Positions 53,201-60,934 of a DNA stretch of 64,000 nucleotides are shown here, piece after piece. Below the pieces are notes generated by a model. That model did no database searches, was not told the origin of the DNA, and saw nothing but the letters and a program-made list of their open reading frames with translations. The stretch comes from Pseudonocardia benzenivorans CB1190 (GTDB lineage: Bacteria > Actinomycetota > Actinomycetes > Mycobacteriales > Pseudonocardiaceae). Positions within the stretch are counted from its first letter, which is position 1, and every line of letters begins with the position of its first letter. Position numbers and translations under genes: made by a program. The stretch spans positions 6,340,501 through 6,404,500 of the forward strand of contig NC_015312.1 in assembly GCF_000196675.2 (NCBI RefSeq). The letters run 5' to 3'.

Positions 53201-53408
53201 CGCCGCCTCCCCACCGTTGTGTCGGGTGAAAAGGGAGGGTAGGCCCTTTTCAGGCGTCGACAGCCGGAGACTTCGCGCGGACGCGGCCGCCGTGGTGCCG
53301 ACCGGATCGTCTTTGGGGGGAGGCGCGCGACGCCGCCCGAGCGGCCGCCCGTCGATGTGGCTGGTCTGGCACACCGGCCGTGCGACGACGTCGTGGACGT
53401 TCCGAGCC

Positions 53409-54200
53409 TCATCGTTCGATCCGCACGAAGCCGTCGATCAGGGCCCCGAGCCGCGCGGGGACCTCGAACTGCAGCAGGTGCCCACACCCGGCGAACAGGT
53501 GGAGGTCGGCGCGCGGCAGGTGCTCGGCGAGGAAGAGGCTCGCGGCCGGCGGGATCGTCGCGTCGTCCTTCCCGTGCACCACGAGCACCGGGTGCCGCAC
53601 CCTGCCGAGCACCGCCCGGTCGTAGACGGGCGCCGGCTCCCCTGGTGCCATGGCGGACTCGAACGATCGCCGGACTTCCGGCCGGACGGCGACGGCGAAG
53701 CGCTCGCGGACGTAACCGGCGACGTCGGGGACGTCGGGCCGGGCGAGCTGGGCGGCGACGAGATCGCCCATCGCCGCCGCGCTCGGCTCGCGATAGAACC
53801 CGGTCAGTTTCTGCAGGTCGGCCTTGACCGGCGTCCCGCCGGCGGCCAACAGCACGACCCGCCCGATCCGCTCGGGGACGCGGAGCAGCAACTCCAGCGC
53901 CACCCGGGCCCCGTAGGAGTGACCGACGACGTGGACGCGGCCGGGCCCGAGGTCGTCCACCAGCCGCAGCACCGCCTCGACGCGCCGGGCGAACCACGGT
54001 CCCGGGCCGGCCGGGACCGCTGCGGGATGGCTGCTGCGCCCGAACCCGACCAGGTCGGGCACGACGCACCGGTGCGCCCGAAGACCGGGCAGGAGCGGTC
54101 CGAAGCTCAGTTCCCCCGTCGCTCCCGGCCCGGTCCCGTGCAGGAGCAGCAGCGGCTCACCCGCGGGGTCGCCCGACGTCACGACGTGCATCGCCGTCAC
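53409..54200 (-). CDS. Alpha/beta hydrolase, MhpC-like
   Basis: A 263-residue alpha/beta hydrolase. The oxyanion region is LLLLHGTGPGA, the nucleophile elbow VVGHSYGARV, the acid in LVVHGKDDATIPP and the His in FAGCGHLLQFE. The HGTGPGA loop and the size fit meta-cleavage C-C bond hydrolases such as MhpC/BphD. It is the last gene of the MhpB-like cluster and its GTG overlaps the DLH-family stop (GTGA). It may cleave the ring-fission product, though esterase activity is possible. Confidence 0.85.
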   Translation of the reverse strand: MTAMHVVTSGDPAGEPLLLLHGTGPGATGELSFGPLLPGLRAHRCVVPDLVGFGRSSHPAAVPAGPGPWFARRVEAVLRLVDDLGPGRVHVVGHSYGARVALELLLRVPERIGRVVLLAAGGTPVKADLQKLTGFYREPSAAAMGDLVAAQLARPDVPDVAGYVRERFAVAVRPEVRRSFESAMAPGEPAPVYDRAVLGRVRHPVLVVHGKDDATIPPAASLFLAEHLPRADLHLFAGCGHLLQFEVPARLGALIDGFVRIER

Positions 54201-54940
54201 AGGGCCCTGCGGAACAGCTCGAGGGTGCGTTCCCAGGAGACCGTCGCCGCGTGCGCCTGGTAGGCCGGGTAGTGCGGGAACATGAAACCGTGGTCGGCGC
54301 CGTCGAAGATCTCGACGGTCGCCTTCACCGACGGCTGCGCCAGCTCGTCGCGCAGCGGCCCGTTCAGCTCCAGCGGAGAGATCGTGTCGGCCCCACCGAG
54401 CCCGACGAACAGCTCGGCCGAGATCGCGCCGATGCTGCGGTGCGGCGAGTCCGCGTCGTCGGTCACGCAGTTGGACGGGTGCAGCGCCGAGCCGGCCGCG
54501 AACCCGTCGGGATCGGAAGCGAGCAGGCGCAGGGTGAAGCGCGCGCCCATGCAGAAGCCCATCGCCGCCTTGGACGCCATGTCGGCGGCGCCGTCGCGGG
54601 CGGTGGCGTCGAGCACGGCGACCGTGTCGGCGAGCACCATGTCGTCGCCCAGCGAGGTGACCGCCGCGATCAGCCGGTCGAACTCCGGGGAACCCGGCCC
54701 CTGGGCGATCCCGGCCATGTCGAAGGAGATCTGGTGGCCGAGCCGGTGGTACAGGTCGGGCAGGACGGTGTAGTAGCCCGCGTCGGCGAGCGTGCGCGTG
54801 ACGTCGTGGATGTCCTCCCGCAGCCCGGGCCCGTCGTGGTAGACGATCACGACCGGGAACGGACCGGCGCCGTCGGGGTGGCGGATCGTCACGGTCATGG
54901 GCCCGTCGCCGGTCTCGACGACGTCTTCTCTCTCCACCAT
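54197..54940 (-). CDS. Dienelactone hydrolase family protein
   Basis: A 247-residue DLH-fold protein. The Cys nucleophile is in AAMGFCMGARF. The catalytic Asp and His are probably in LGGADTISPLE and GADHGFMFPHY. Other landmarks are VIVYHDGPGLREDIHDVTRTLADAGYYTVLPDLYHR. ATG 54940 is chosen; an in-frame GTG 54949 would overlap the dioxygenase stop by 4 bp and is also plausible. Its role in the ring-cleavage cluster is unclear because two hydrolases are present. Confidence 0.85.
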   Translation of the reverse strand: MVEREDVVETGDGPMTVTIRHPDGAGPFPVVIVYHDGPGLREDIHDVTRTLADAGYYTVLPDLYHRLGHQISFDMAGIAQGPGSPEFDRLIAAVTSLGDDMVLADTVAVLDATARDGAADMASKAAMGFCMGARFTLRLLASDPDGFAAGSALHPSNCVTDDADSPHRSIGAISAELFVGLGGADTISPLELNGPLRDELAQPSVKATVEIFDGADHGFMFPHYPAYQAHAATVSWERTLELFRRAL

Positions 54941-54945
54941 TGCTC

Positions 54946-55899
54946 TCACCTGCTCGTCGGGTCGGGCAGCGCGGTGGTGACCGCGAAGCCGACGATCCAT
55001 TCGGGAACGGGCTGGTAGAACGACGATCCGGTCCGGTACGGGCCGGCCGTCCGCAGCGCGGCGTGGGCGGCGATCCAGGTGCGCACCTCGTGGATCGAGC
55101 TGCCGCCCTGCGCGCCGAGCCGGTCGACGCTCATCTCGTCGAACCCGGCCAGGTCACCGCGCGCGAACCGCCGCAGGATCTCCTGGTCCAGCTCGGGGTT
55201 CAGCGGCCGGAGCGCGGACTCGCCGCGGGCGAACTCCTGCCCGGCGCGCCGCACCTCCGCCTCCCTGGCCCGCTGCTCGGCGGGGGTGCGGCGCCGGGAC
55301 ACGATGTACGCGACGGCCTCCGGCGGCGACTCCCGCAGCCGCGGGATCGGCACGTCGTGGGACAGCCCGCCGGAGCCGACGATCAGCACCCTGCGGTCCA
55401 GCCCGGCGAGGAACTCCCCCACCGCCGCACCGAGCCGCCGCACCCGCCGCAGCGGCCCCAACGGCTCGGCGACCGAGTTGACGAAGACGGGGATCACCGG
55501 TTTCGCGGCACTGGAGCCGAAGAGGATCTCCAGAGGCTGGACGATTCCGTGGTCCACGATCATCTTCTCCGACATGGCGACGTCGAGATCGACCGCCAGC
55601 AGGTGCGCGATGAGCCGGTCCGCGACGCCCTGCGGCACGTCGAGGTCGCCGGCGCGGGTGCCGTAGTCACCCACCGCGGCCGCCGCGGCCCCGACGCAGA
55701 ACGGCGGCATCAGCTCGTAGCGGAAACCTTGGTAGTGGTCGGGACCGAAGATCACGACCAGGTCCGGGGCGAACGCGTCGACGAAGTCGCGGGCCGTCTG
55801 CAGCGCGTCGTCGACCCGCCGCGCGACGGACTCGTCCGGTCCGGGGGCCCGCAGCAGCGGCGTGTGCGACATGCAGCACAGCGCCAGCTCGGCGGCCAC
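54946..55899 (-). CDS. Class III extradiol dioxygenase, MhpB-like (3-carboxyethylcatechol 2,3-dioxygenase)
   Basis: A 317-residue protein, close to E. coli MhpB (314). It shows LCCMSHTPLLR (first Fe ligand His), FGPDHYQGFRY, IVDHGIVQPLEI and VGSGGLSHDVPIPRLRESP, all typical of LigB-type type II extradiol enzymes that cleave a catechol ring next to the hydroxyls using Fe(II). GTG 55899 lies 2 bp after the LLM stop. The exact catechol is unknown; neither MhpA nor the MhpDEF enzymes are adjacent. Confidence 0.9.
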   Translation of the reverse strand: MAAELALCCMSHTPLLRAPGPDESVARRVDDALQTARDFVDAFAPDLVVIFGPDHYQGFRYELMPPFCVGAAAAAVGDYGTRAGDLDVPQGVADRLIAHLLAVDLDVAMSEKMIVDHGIVQPLEILFGSSAAKPVIPVFVNSVAEPLGPLRRVRRLGAAVGEFLAGLDRRVLIVGSGGLSHDVPIPRLRESPPEAVAYIVSRRRTPAEQRAREAEVRRAGQEFARGESALRPLNPELDQEILRRFARGDLAGFDEMSVDRLGAQGGSSIHEVRTWIAAHAALRTAGPYRTGSSFYQPVPEWIVGFAVTTALPDPTSR

Positions 55900-55901
55900 G
55901 C

Positions 55902-57011
55902 CTACACCGTCAGCGCACGCAGCGCGGGCACCACGTGCTCGCCGAACAACCGGTAGGAGCGCAGGGTCTGCTCCTTGGTGAGGGTGCCGAACGAGCCCCA
56001 GTTGAGGAAGTGCCCGCAACCGATCGTCTCCAACTGGCTGACGATCTGGTCGCGGACGGTCGCAGGTGTGCCCACGCAGATCGCCCCGATCGCGACCAGG
56101 GCCTCGAACGAGACGTCCTCACCGGCGAACGGGCGGAAGAACGACTGGTAGTGCTCGTAGCCCGCAGGCACGTTGTCGAGGTCGTGGAACACCGCGGCCT
56201 CCTTGAACGCCGCGAACAGCGCGTCGAACGCGGGCTCGGCGATGTCGCGCGCCTCCTGCTCGGAGTCGGCGATCACGACGTTGCGGCACACCCCCATGTC
56301 GCCGGCCTGCGCCTCGCGGCCCACCTCGTCGGCCGCCGCGCGGTACCCGTCGAAGATCGTCCGCATGTGCTCGGTCGGGGAGAAGACCGAGGTGAACCGG
56401 AAGCCCTGGCGGGCCGCCCAGCTCACGGTCTGCGGGCTCAGGGCCGTGACCCAGATCGGCAGCTCCGCGCGCAGCGGCCGCGGCCAGATGCTCACGTCGT
56501 CGTAGGTGTAGAACTCGCCCTTGTGCGTGAACCGGGGCTGGCTCCACGCCGCCTGGATGAGCGCCACCGACTCCTCGAACCGGGCGCGGGTCTCCTCCAT
56601 CCGCACGCCCTCACGGAGGAACTCCGGCTCGTCGACCCCGCGCCCCAGACCGACCTCGAGCCGGCCGCCGGTGAGGTGGTCGAGCATCGCGCCCTCCTCG
56701 GCCAGCCGGCGCGGATTGTGGAACGCGGTGATGTTGGCCATCACGCCGATCCGGATCCGCTCCGTGCGCTGCGCGAGCGTCGCCACGAGCAGGTTCGGCG
56801 ACGGGCTGATGCTGTAGGGCGTGAAGTGGTGTTCGGAAAAGAAGACGCCGTCGAAACCGTGCTCCTCGGCGGCGATCCAGGAATCCAGCTTCCAGTCGTA
56901 GAGCTCCTTGCACAGCTGCGGGTCGAAATTCGCAGGATCCGGGTCGTACGGATAGCTGAAAATCTCGAAGAGCCACGACCTGACCATGCGATTCTCCGTC
57001 CACTTCGACAT
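55902..57011 (-). CDS. LLM-class flavin-dependent monooxygenase
   Basis: A 369-residue bacterial-luciferase-like TIM barrel of normal length. It has WIAAEEHGFDGVFFSEHHF, RTERIRIGVMANITAFHNPRRLAEEGAMLDHLTGGRLEVGLGRGV and a C-terminal ICVGTPATVRDQIVSQLETIGCGHFLNWG. It is FMN- rather than F420-style by these segments, with an expected reductase partner elsewhere. ATG 57011 is used; the upstream GTG 57026 has no ribosome site. As first enzyme of the cluster it may hydroxylate the ring before MhpB-like cleavage (inference). Confidence 0.87.
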   Translation of the reverse strand: MSKWTENRMVRSWLFEIFSYPYDPDPANFDPQLCKELYDWKLDSWIAAEEHGFDGVFFSEHHFTPYSISPSPNLLVATLAQRTERIRIGVMANITAFHNPRRLAEEGAMLDHLTGGRLEVGLGRGVDEPEFLREGVRMEETRARFEESVALIQAAWSQPRFTHKGEFYTYDDVSIWPRPLRAELPIWVTALSPQTVSWAARQGFRFTSVFSPTEHMRTIFDGYRAAADEVGREAQAGDMGVCRNVVIADSEQEARDIAEPAFDALFAAFKEAAVFHDLDNVPAGYEHYQSFFRPFAGEDVSFEALVAIGAICVGTPATVRDQIVSQLETIGCGHFLNWGSFGTLTKEQTLRSYRLFGEHVVPALRALTV

Positions 57012-57111
57012 CCGTCCCGCTTTCACGGGGTGACACGGATGACGCTATGAGCGGATTCCGGTTGTCGACAATCCGGCGTTCGCACGGGCCTGTCCATTTC
57101 TCGTGGGAATG

Positions 57112-58104
57112 TCAGGTCTCCCGGCGCAACGTCCGCGACGGCGACTCGCCGTAGCGTTCCCTGTACGTGGTCGCGAACCGGCCGGCATGGCCGAACCCCC
57201 AGCGGAGGGCGATCGCGGAGACGGTGTCCGCCTCCGGGTCGGCGTCCAGGAGGTCCTGACGGGCTCGCGCCATGCGCACCTGGCGGGCGTACGCGGTCGG
57301 CGAGATCCCGACGTGCCGCTCGAAGCCGCTCTCGAGCGCGCGCAGACTCAGGTGTGCGATCCGGGCGGCGTCCGTGGCCGTGCGCAGCTGCATCGGGTCG
57401 TGCTCGACGGCGTCGATGACGCGCCGGACCCCTCGTGGGACCTGTGCGAATGCGCCTTCGCCCGCCAGCGCGTCGGAGTGATTGTGCGGGAACGCCATCA
57501 GCATCGCGGAGCGCAGGAGCGCGCCGAGGCGGGCCGCGATGACCGGGCTCTGGCGCACGATGCGGTTCGATCCGCTCAGCGCTCCCTGCACGTTCTGCAG
57601 GATCTGCCCGAACTCGCGCCCCGGCCCGCCCCGCAGATCGAGCGCGTCGCCGAACACGATCGGGCGCTCCACCCGGCGGCCCAAGAGCGCGGCAAGATCG
57701 TCCTCCAGGTCGGCGCGCCCGATCCGCACGGAGAGCAGCGTGTCGCGCCAGTCGGCGAAGCACCAGGACTCGTGGGGGTTCAGGACGGCGGCGGTCGTCG
57801 CCGACACCGTCGTCGTCCGGCGGCCGGACCTGGTCAGGATCGTCCCCTCCGCCGCGACGCACAGGCAGTAGAACGTCGCTGGTGGCGGGACTTCGATCGC
57901 CACATCGGTCCCGAACGTGCTGAAACCGGCCGTGAGCTGGGCGGCGTCGAGCAGCTGGAAGTCGAAGGCGAACGGGCCCTTGTCCCGCACGGTGAGGTCG
58001 TGCGGCGCGTAGACGGCGCTGAGGATGTGCCGCGCCTCCGCGGGATCGCGGCTGTGCCACCGACCGTCCGCCGGAGCGGGGCGTGAGGCGCTGCGCGGTG
58101 TCAT
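57112..58104 (-). CDS. AraC-family regulator
   Basis: A 330-residue regulator. The N-terminal AraC-binding-like-2 region (TFYCLCVAAEGTILTRSGRRTTTVSATTAAVLNPHES) is joined to a C-terminal double helix-turn-helix (about 225-330): AARIAHLSLRALESGFERHVGISPTAYARQVRMARARQDLL ... AIALRWGFGHAGRFATTYRERYGESPSRTLR. It lies 100 bp upstream of the LLM gene on the same strand, so it is the likely activator of the ring-cleavage cluster. Confidence 0.9.
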   Translation of the reverse strand: MTPRSASRPAPADGRWHSRDPAEARHILSAVYAPHDLTVRDKGPFAFDFQLLDAAQLTAGFSTFGTDVAIEVPPPATFYCLCVAAEGTILTRSGRRTTTVSATTAAVLNPHESWCFADWRDTLLSVRIGRADLEDDLAALLGRRVERPIVFGDALDLRGGPGREFGQILQNVQGALSGSNRIVRQSPVIAARLGALLRSAMLMAFPHNHSDALAGEGAFAQVPRGVRRVIDAVEHDPMQLRTATDAARIAHLSLRALESGFERHVGISPTAYARQVRMARARQDLLDADPEADTVSAIALRWGFGHAGRFATTYRERYGESPSRTLRRET

Positions 58105-58430
58105 CGGCTCCACCCCTTTCGGCTCACCGGAAACTGTGCCCGAGGTCGCCTCCGCGGGCCAGTCACAGCTCGTCAGAGGTCCTCACCGCGGACAGCACCT
58201 CGCCCCCACTCAACCAATGCCGACCCGGATCGGCTATCCGGTTGTCGCCTCGTGCTGGCCACGAGTCGCCGAGTTCGGGGCGAGGTCGGCCATCCCCGGT
58301 GACGCGGAGCGCACCGTCGGAGCAACACGACGTGTCACTGTGCAGAGTCCTGGAGCCACACTTGATTACACTGTAAGCCCTGCGACATCGTGGGGGTGCG
58401 ATGACACCCTCTGTGTCAACCTCAAGATCG
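58105..58430. other. Intergenic region between AraC gene and IS110 transposase
   Basis: About 326 bp without a supported gene. It includes the AraC promoter side and, near 58340-58400, an A/T-richer segment that may contain the end of the IS110 element. IS110 elements often lack terminal inverted repeats and I could not fix the boundary. Confidence 0.4.
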
Positions 58431-59663
58431 TCAGGCTGCGGTCGGTGGGTTGAGTTGGCGGGCTGCCCCGCCATGGCGGGCGGGGTCGTAGGGCTGTCCG
58501 TTGTTCCAGCAGCGCCAGATCACTCGAACCCAGGCTCTGGCGAGGATCCGGATCGCGTGCGGATGGTCCTTGCCGCCGGCGATAGCTCGCCGGTAGATGC
58601 CGGCGGCCCAGGGACTGGAGTGGCGGGAATTGTCGGCGAAGGTGGTCAACGCGACGCGCAGCCGCTTGTTACAGGCCCAACGGAAACTCACCGCGTGGTG
58701 CTTGCCCGACGCGCGGGTGACCGGGACCAGCCCGGCGAGGGCAGCGATGGCATCCGGTCCGGAGTAGGCGTCGGGTTCGGCGAGCTCAGCGCGGATCTGG
58801 GCGGCGTTGACCAGTCCGGCGCGGGGGAAGCTGGTGAACACCTTTCCGTCGGGGTGGGCGTGCAGGTGCGCGGCGTTGGACCGGTCGAGGTCCTTGATCG
58901 CTGTGTTGAGCGCGGTCAGGACCGCGATCAGGGCGAGGACGGCGTCGCGCAGCGCGTCGGACACGACTGCGCCGCTGACACCGGCCGGTGCGGCGCGCAG
59001 CCGGGTGAGCAGCTCGGCGGGGCTGCGACGTCCGGAGTAGCCGTGCTTGATGCAGAACGCCGCCATCCGCTTCTCCCCGAGGTGCGCGGCATGATCGGGG
59101 GTCGGATAGCGGTGAAGGAACGCCAGACTGATCGCCGAGGTCACCTCGGCGAAGATCTCCTTCGCCCCGGGCCAGGCCGTGTCCAGCAGCGCGGCGAGCT
59201 GGTTGCCCGCCGCGACACGGGCGGCGACCAGATCCGAGCGGGTGCGCGACACCAGACGCAGCGCGCGGGTGTCCTCGGACAGGGGGGTCGCCGCCCGCAG
59301 CCGATGCGCGCGCAGACGCAGGTACTCGGCGATCACGTGAGCGTCACCGGGATCAGACTTCGCCCCGGAGATCACCTCACCCTCACGCCAGGTCTTGATC
59401 GCGTTCGGCTTCACCGCCACCACCGGGTAGCCGGCGGCGAGCAGCGCGTCGACCAGCCGCCCGTCCGGGCGCTCGATGGCCACCGGCACCCCGCCCGGCT
59501 CACCCAGCTTGGCGAGTCGGCGGATCAGACCGGTGAACCCCGCCGCGGTGTGCTCCACGCCGAACCCGGTGACTCGACGCCCGGACGAGTCGAGAACGCA
59601 TACCGCATGGTTCGTCGCGGCCCAGTCGATCCCCACGAAGTACTCGGCACCCACCAGCGACAC
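58431..59663 (-). CDS. IS110-family transposase (DEDD type)
   Basis: A 410-residue transposase. The N-terminal RuvC-like DEDD domain begins FVGIDWAATNHAVCVLDSSG and includes VAIERPDGRLVDALLAAGY and SGAKSDPGDAHVIAEYLR. The C-terminal transposase-20 region has the catalytic-Ser area FPRAGLVNAAQIRAELAEPDAYSGPDAIAALAGLVPVTRASG. GTG 59663 has AGGAAGG eight bases upstream. It appears intact. Recent work on IS110 elements describes a structured bridge RNA in a flanking non-coding region; the sequence upstream (59664-59860) or downstream would hold it here. Confidence 0.9.
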   Translation of the reverse strand: MSLVGAEYFVGIDWAATNHAVCVLDSSGRRVTGFGVEHTAAGFTGLIRRLAKLGEPGGVPVAIERPDGRLVDALLAAGYPVVAVKPNAIKTWREGEVISGAKSDPGDAHVIAEYLRLRAHRLRAATPLSEDTRALRLVSRTRSDLVAARVAAGNQLAALLDTAWPGAKEIFAEVTSAISLAFLHRYPTPDHAAHLGEKRMAAFCIKHGYSGRRSPAELLTRLRAAPAGVSGAVVSDALRDAVLALIAVLTALNTAIKDLDRSNAAHLHAHPDGKVFTSFPRAGLVNAAQIRAELAEPDAYSGPDAIAALAGLVPVTRASGKHHAVSFRWACNKRLRVALTTFADNSRHSSPWAAGIYRRAIAGGKDHPHAIRILARAWVRVIWRCWNNGQPYDPARHGGAARQLNPPTAA

Positions 59664-59908
59664 GTTCGTCGCCTTCCTGTCCACAGTGGGCAGGACACGG
59701 TCGAGAGCCCGGCCCCGAGTCGAGTGGTCACTGACCGGCACTCAACACCGCAGCAGCCCTCTGTCGTCGATCTCAGACCGGGCAGGAACCGGGGGCGGCA
59801 GTGTCATCGCGGCCGTCTCACGGCGACCGACGCGGGCCGTCACCCCGGCTCCCGACCGTTTCCTACCACAGAGGCCCTCATGACCCCCGCACAGAAGAGG
59901 GTGGACCA

Positions 59909-60031
59909 GTGACCGACGAGACGCCGACGATCTACGTGTGGGGCGGCGAGCGAGCAGGATTCGAGCGCTGGCTCAACACCTTCTACGACCTGGTGGAGGG
60001 CGACGAGCTGCTCTCGCCCGTCTTCGAGGGT
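59909..60031 (+). pseudogene. Truncated haemoglobin (group II-like), 5' stub cut by the IS21 element
   Basis: GTG 59909 starts a frame reading TDETPTIYVWGGERAGFERWLNTFYDLVEGDELLSPVFEG, the typical opening of truncated globins (helices A-B and the LL-PVF turn). After 41 codons the IS21 end begins and the frame stops at TGA 60047-60049 inside the element. The haem-pocket helices E-H are missing. No matching 3' part lies on the other side of the element. Confidence 0.75.
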
Positions 60032-60126
60032 TGTCAACGGCCAGCTTGATCTCCCCGCTGGCGGCCAGTAGTTCTCCCCACTGGTGGCCAGATACTTCTC
60101 CCCGACGGCGGCCAGATATTTCCCCG
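60032..60126 (+). repeat. IS21 left terminal repeat array
   Basis: Four copies of a GGCCAG-containing unit (core CTCCCC-N5-GGCCAG) beginning at the left tip. The same array is inverted at the right end, 62605-62707. Confidence 0.75.
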
Positions 60127-60142
60127 CCTCGGTCGTGCGTGG

Positions 60143-60934
60143 TCAGCTCAACGGGCTCACCCCCTTGCCGGCGGTGGCTTGTGCGAGCCGGTAGCTGTCA
60201 CCGTCGGTGACGACGATGTGGGCGTGGTGCAGGAGCCGGTCGACCGTGGCGGTGGCCAGGGTCTTGGGCATGATCTCGTCGAATCCTGACGGGTGCAGGT
60301 TGCTGGAGATGGCCAGGGAGCGGCGTTCGTAGGCGGCATCGACGAGCCGGTAGAACCCTTCCGCGGCGTCCGGGCTGACCGGCAGGAGCCCGATGTCGTC
60401 GACGATGATCAGGTCCGTGCGGATCAGTCTCGCGAGTGCGCGGGTGATCGAGTCGTCGGCGCGGTGACGACGCACGAGGGCGCCGAGGTCTTCGATGGTG
60501 AACCAGGCCACGGTCATCCCCGTCTCGACCGCGGCCTGACCGAGGGCTTCGCAGAAGTGGGACTTCCCGGTCCCGGACGGCCCGCAGACGCAGAGGTTCT
60601 CCCGCCGGCTGACCCACTCCAGCGAGGTGAGGGCGTCTTGGGTGGGGCGCGGGATGCAGGACGCGCCCGCGTCCCAGTCGTGCAACGTCTTGCCGGCGGG
60701 GAACCCAGCTCGTTGGCGGCGGGTGCGCAGGTTCGTCGCGTCGCGGCCGGCGGCTTCCTCGGCCAGCAGCACCCGGACGAGCTCGGCATGGTCCCAGCGT
60801 TGTGCTCGCGCGGTGGGCACGAGTTCGACGAGGTGGCGGCGGATGTGGGGCAGCTTCAACCGCCGCGTCAGCGCGACGGCCTCGGCGAGCGGGTCCCCGC
60901 CCGATGCCGGCACTGATCCGGTGGCCGCGTTCAT
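60143..60934 (-). CDS. istB: IS21 helper ATPase IstB
   Basis: A 263-residue DnaC-like AAA+ ATPase: Walker A CGPSGTGKSHF, Walker B LIIVDDIGLLPV and a sensor segment SLAISSNLHPSGFDEIMP. IstB proteins regulate target capture by IstA. The start at 60934 overlaps the IstA stop (ATGA), so the two are coupled. It appears intact. Confidence 0.93.
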   Translation of the reverse strand: MNAATGSVPASGGDPLAEAVALTRRLKLPHIRRHLVELVPTARAQRWDHAELVRVLLAEEAAGRDATNLRTRRQRAGFPAGKTLHDWDAGASCIPRPTQDALTSLEWVSRRENLCVCGPSGTGKSHFCEALGQAAVETGMTVAWFTIEDLGALVRRHRADDSITRALARLIRTDLIIVDDIGLLPVSPDAAEGFYRLVDAAYERRSLAISSNLHPSGFDEIMPKTLATATVDRLLHHAHIVVTDGDSYRLAQATAGKGVSPLS

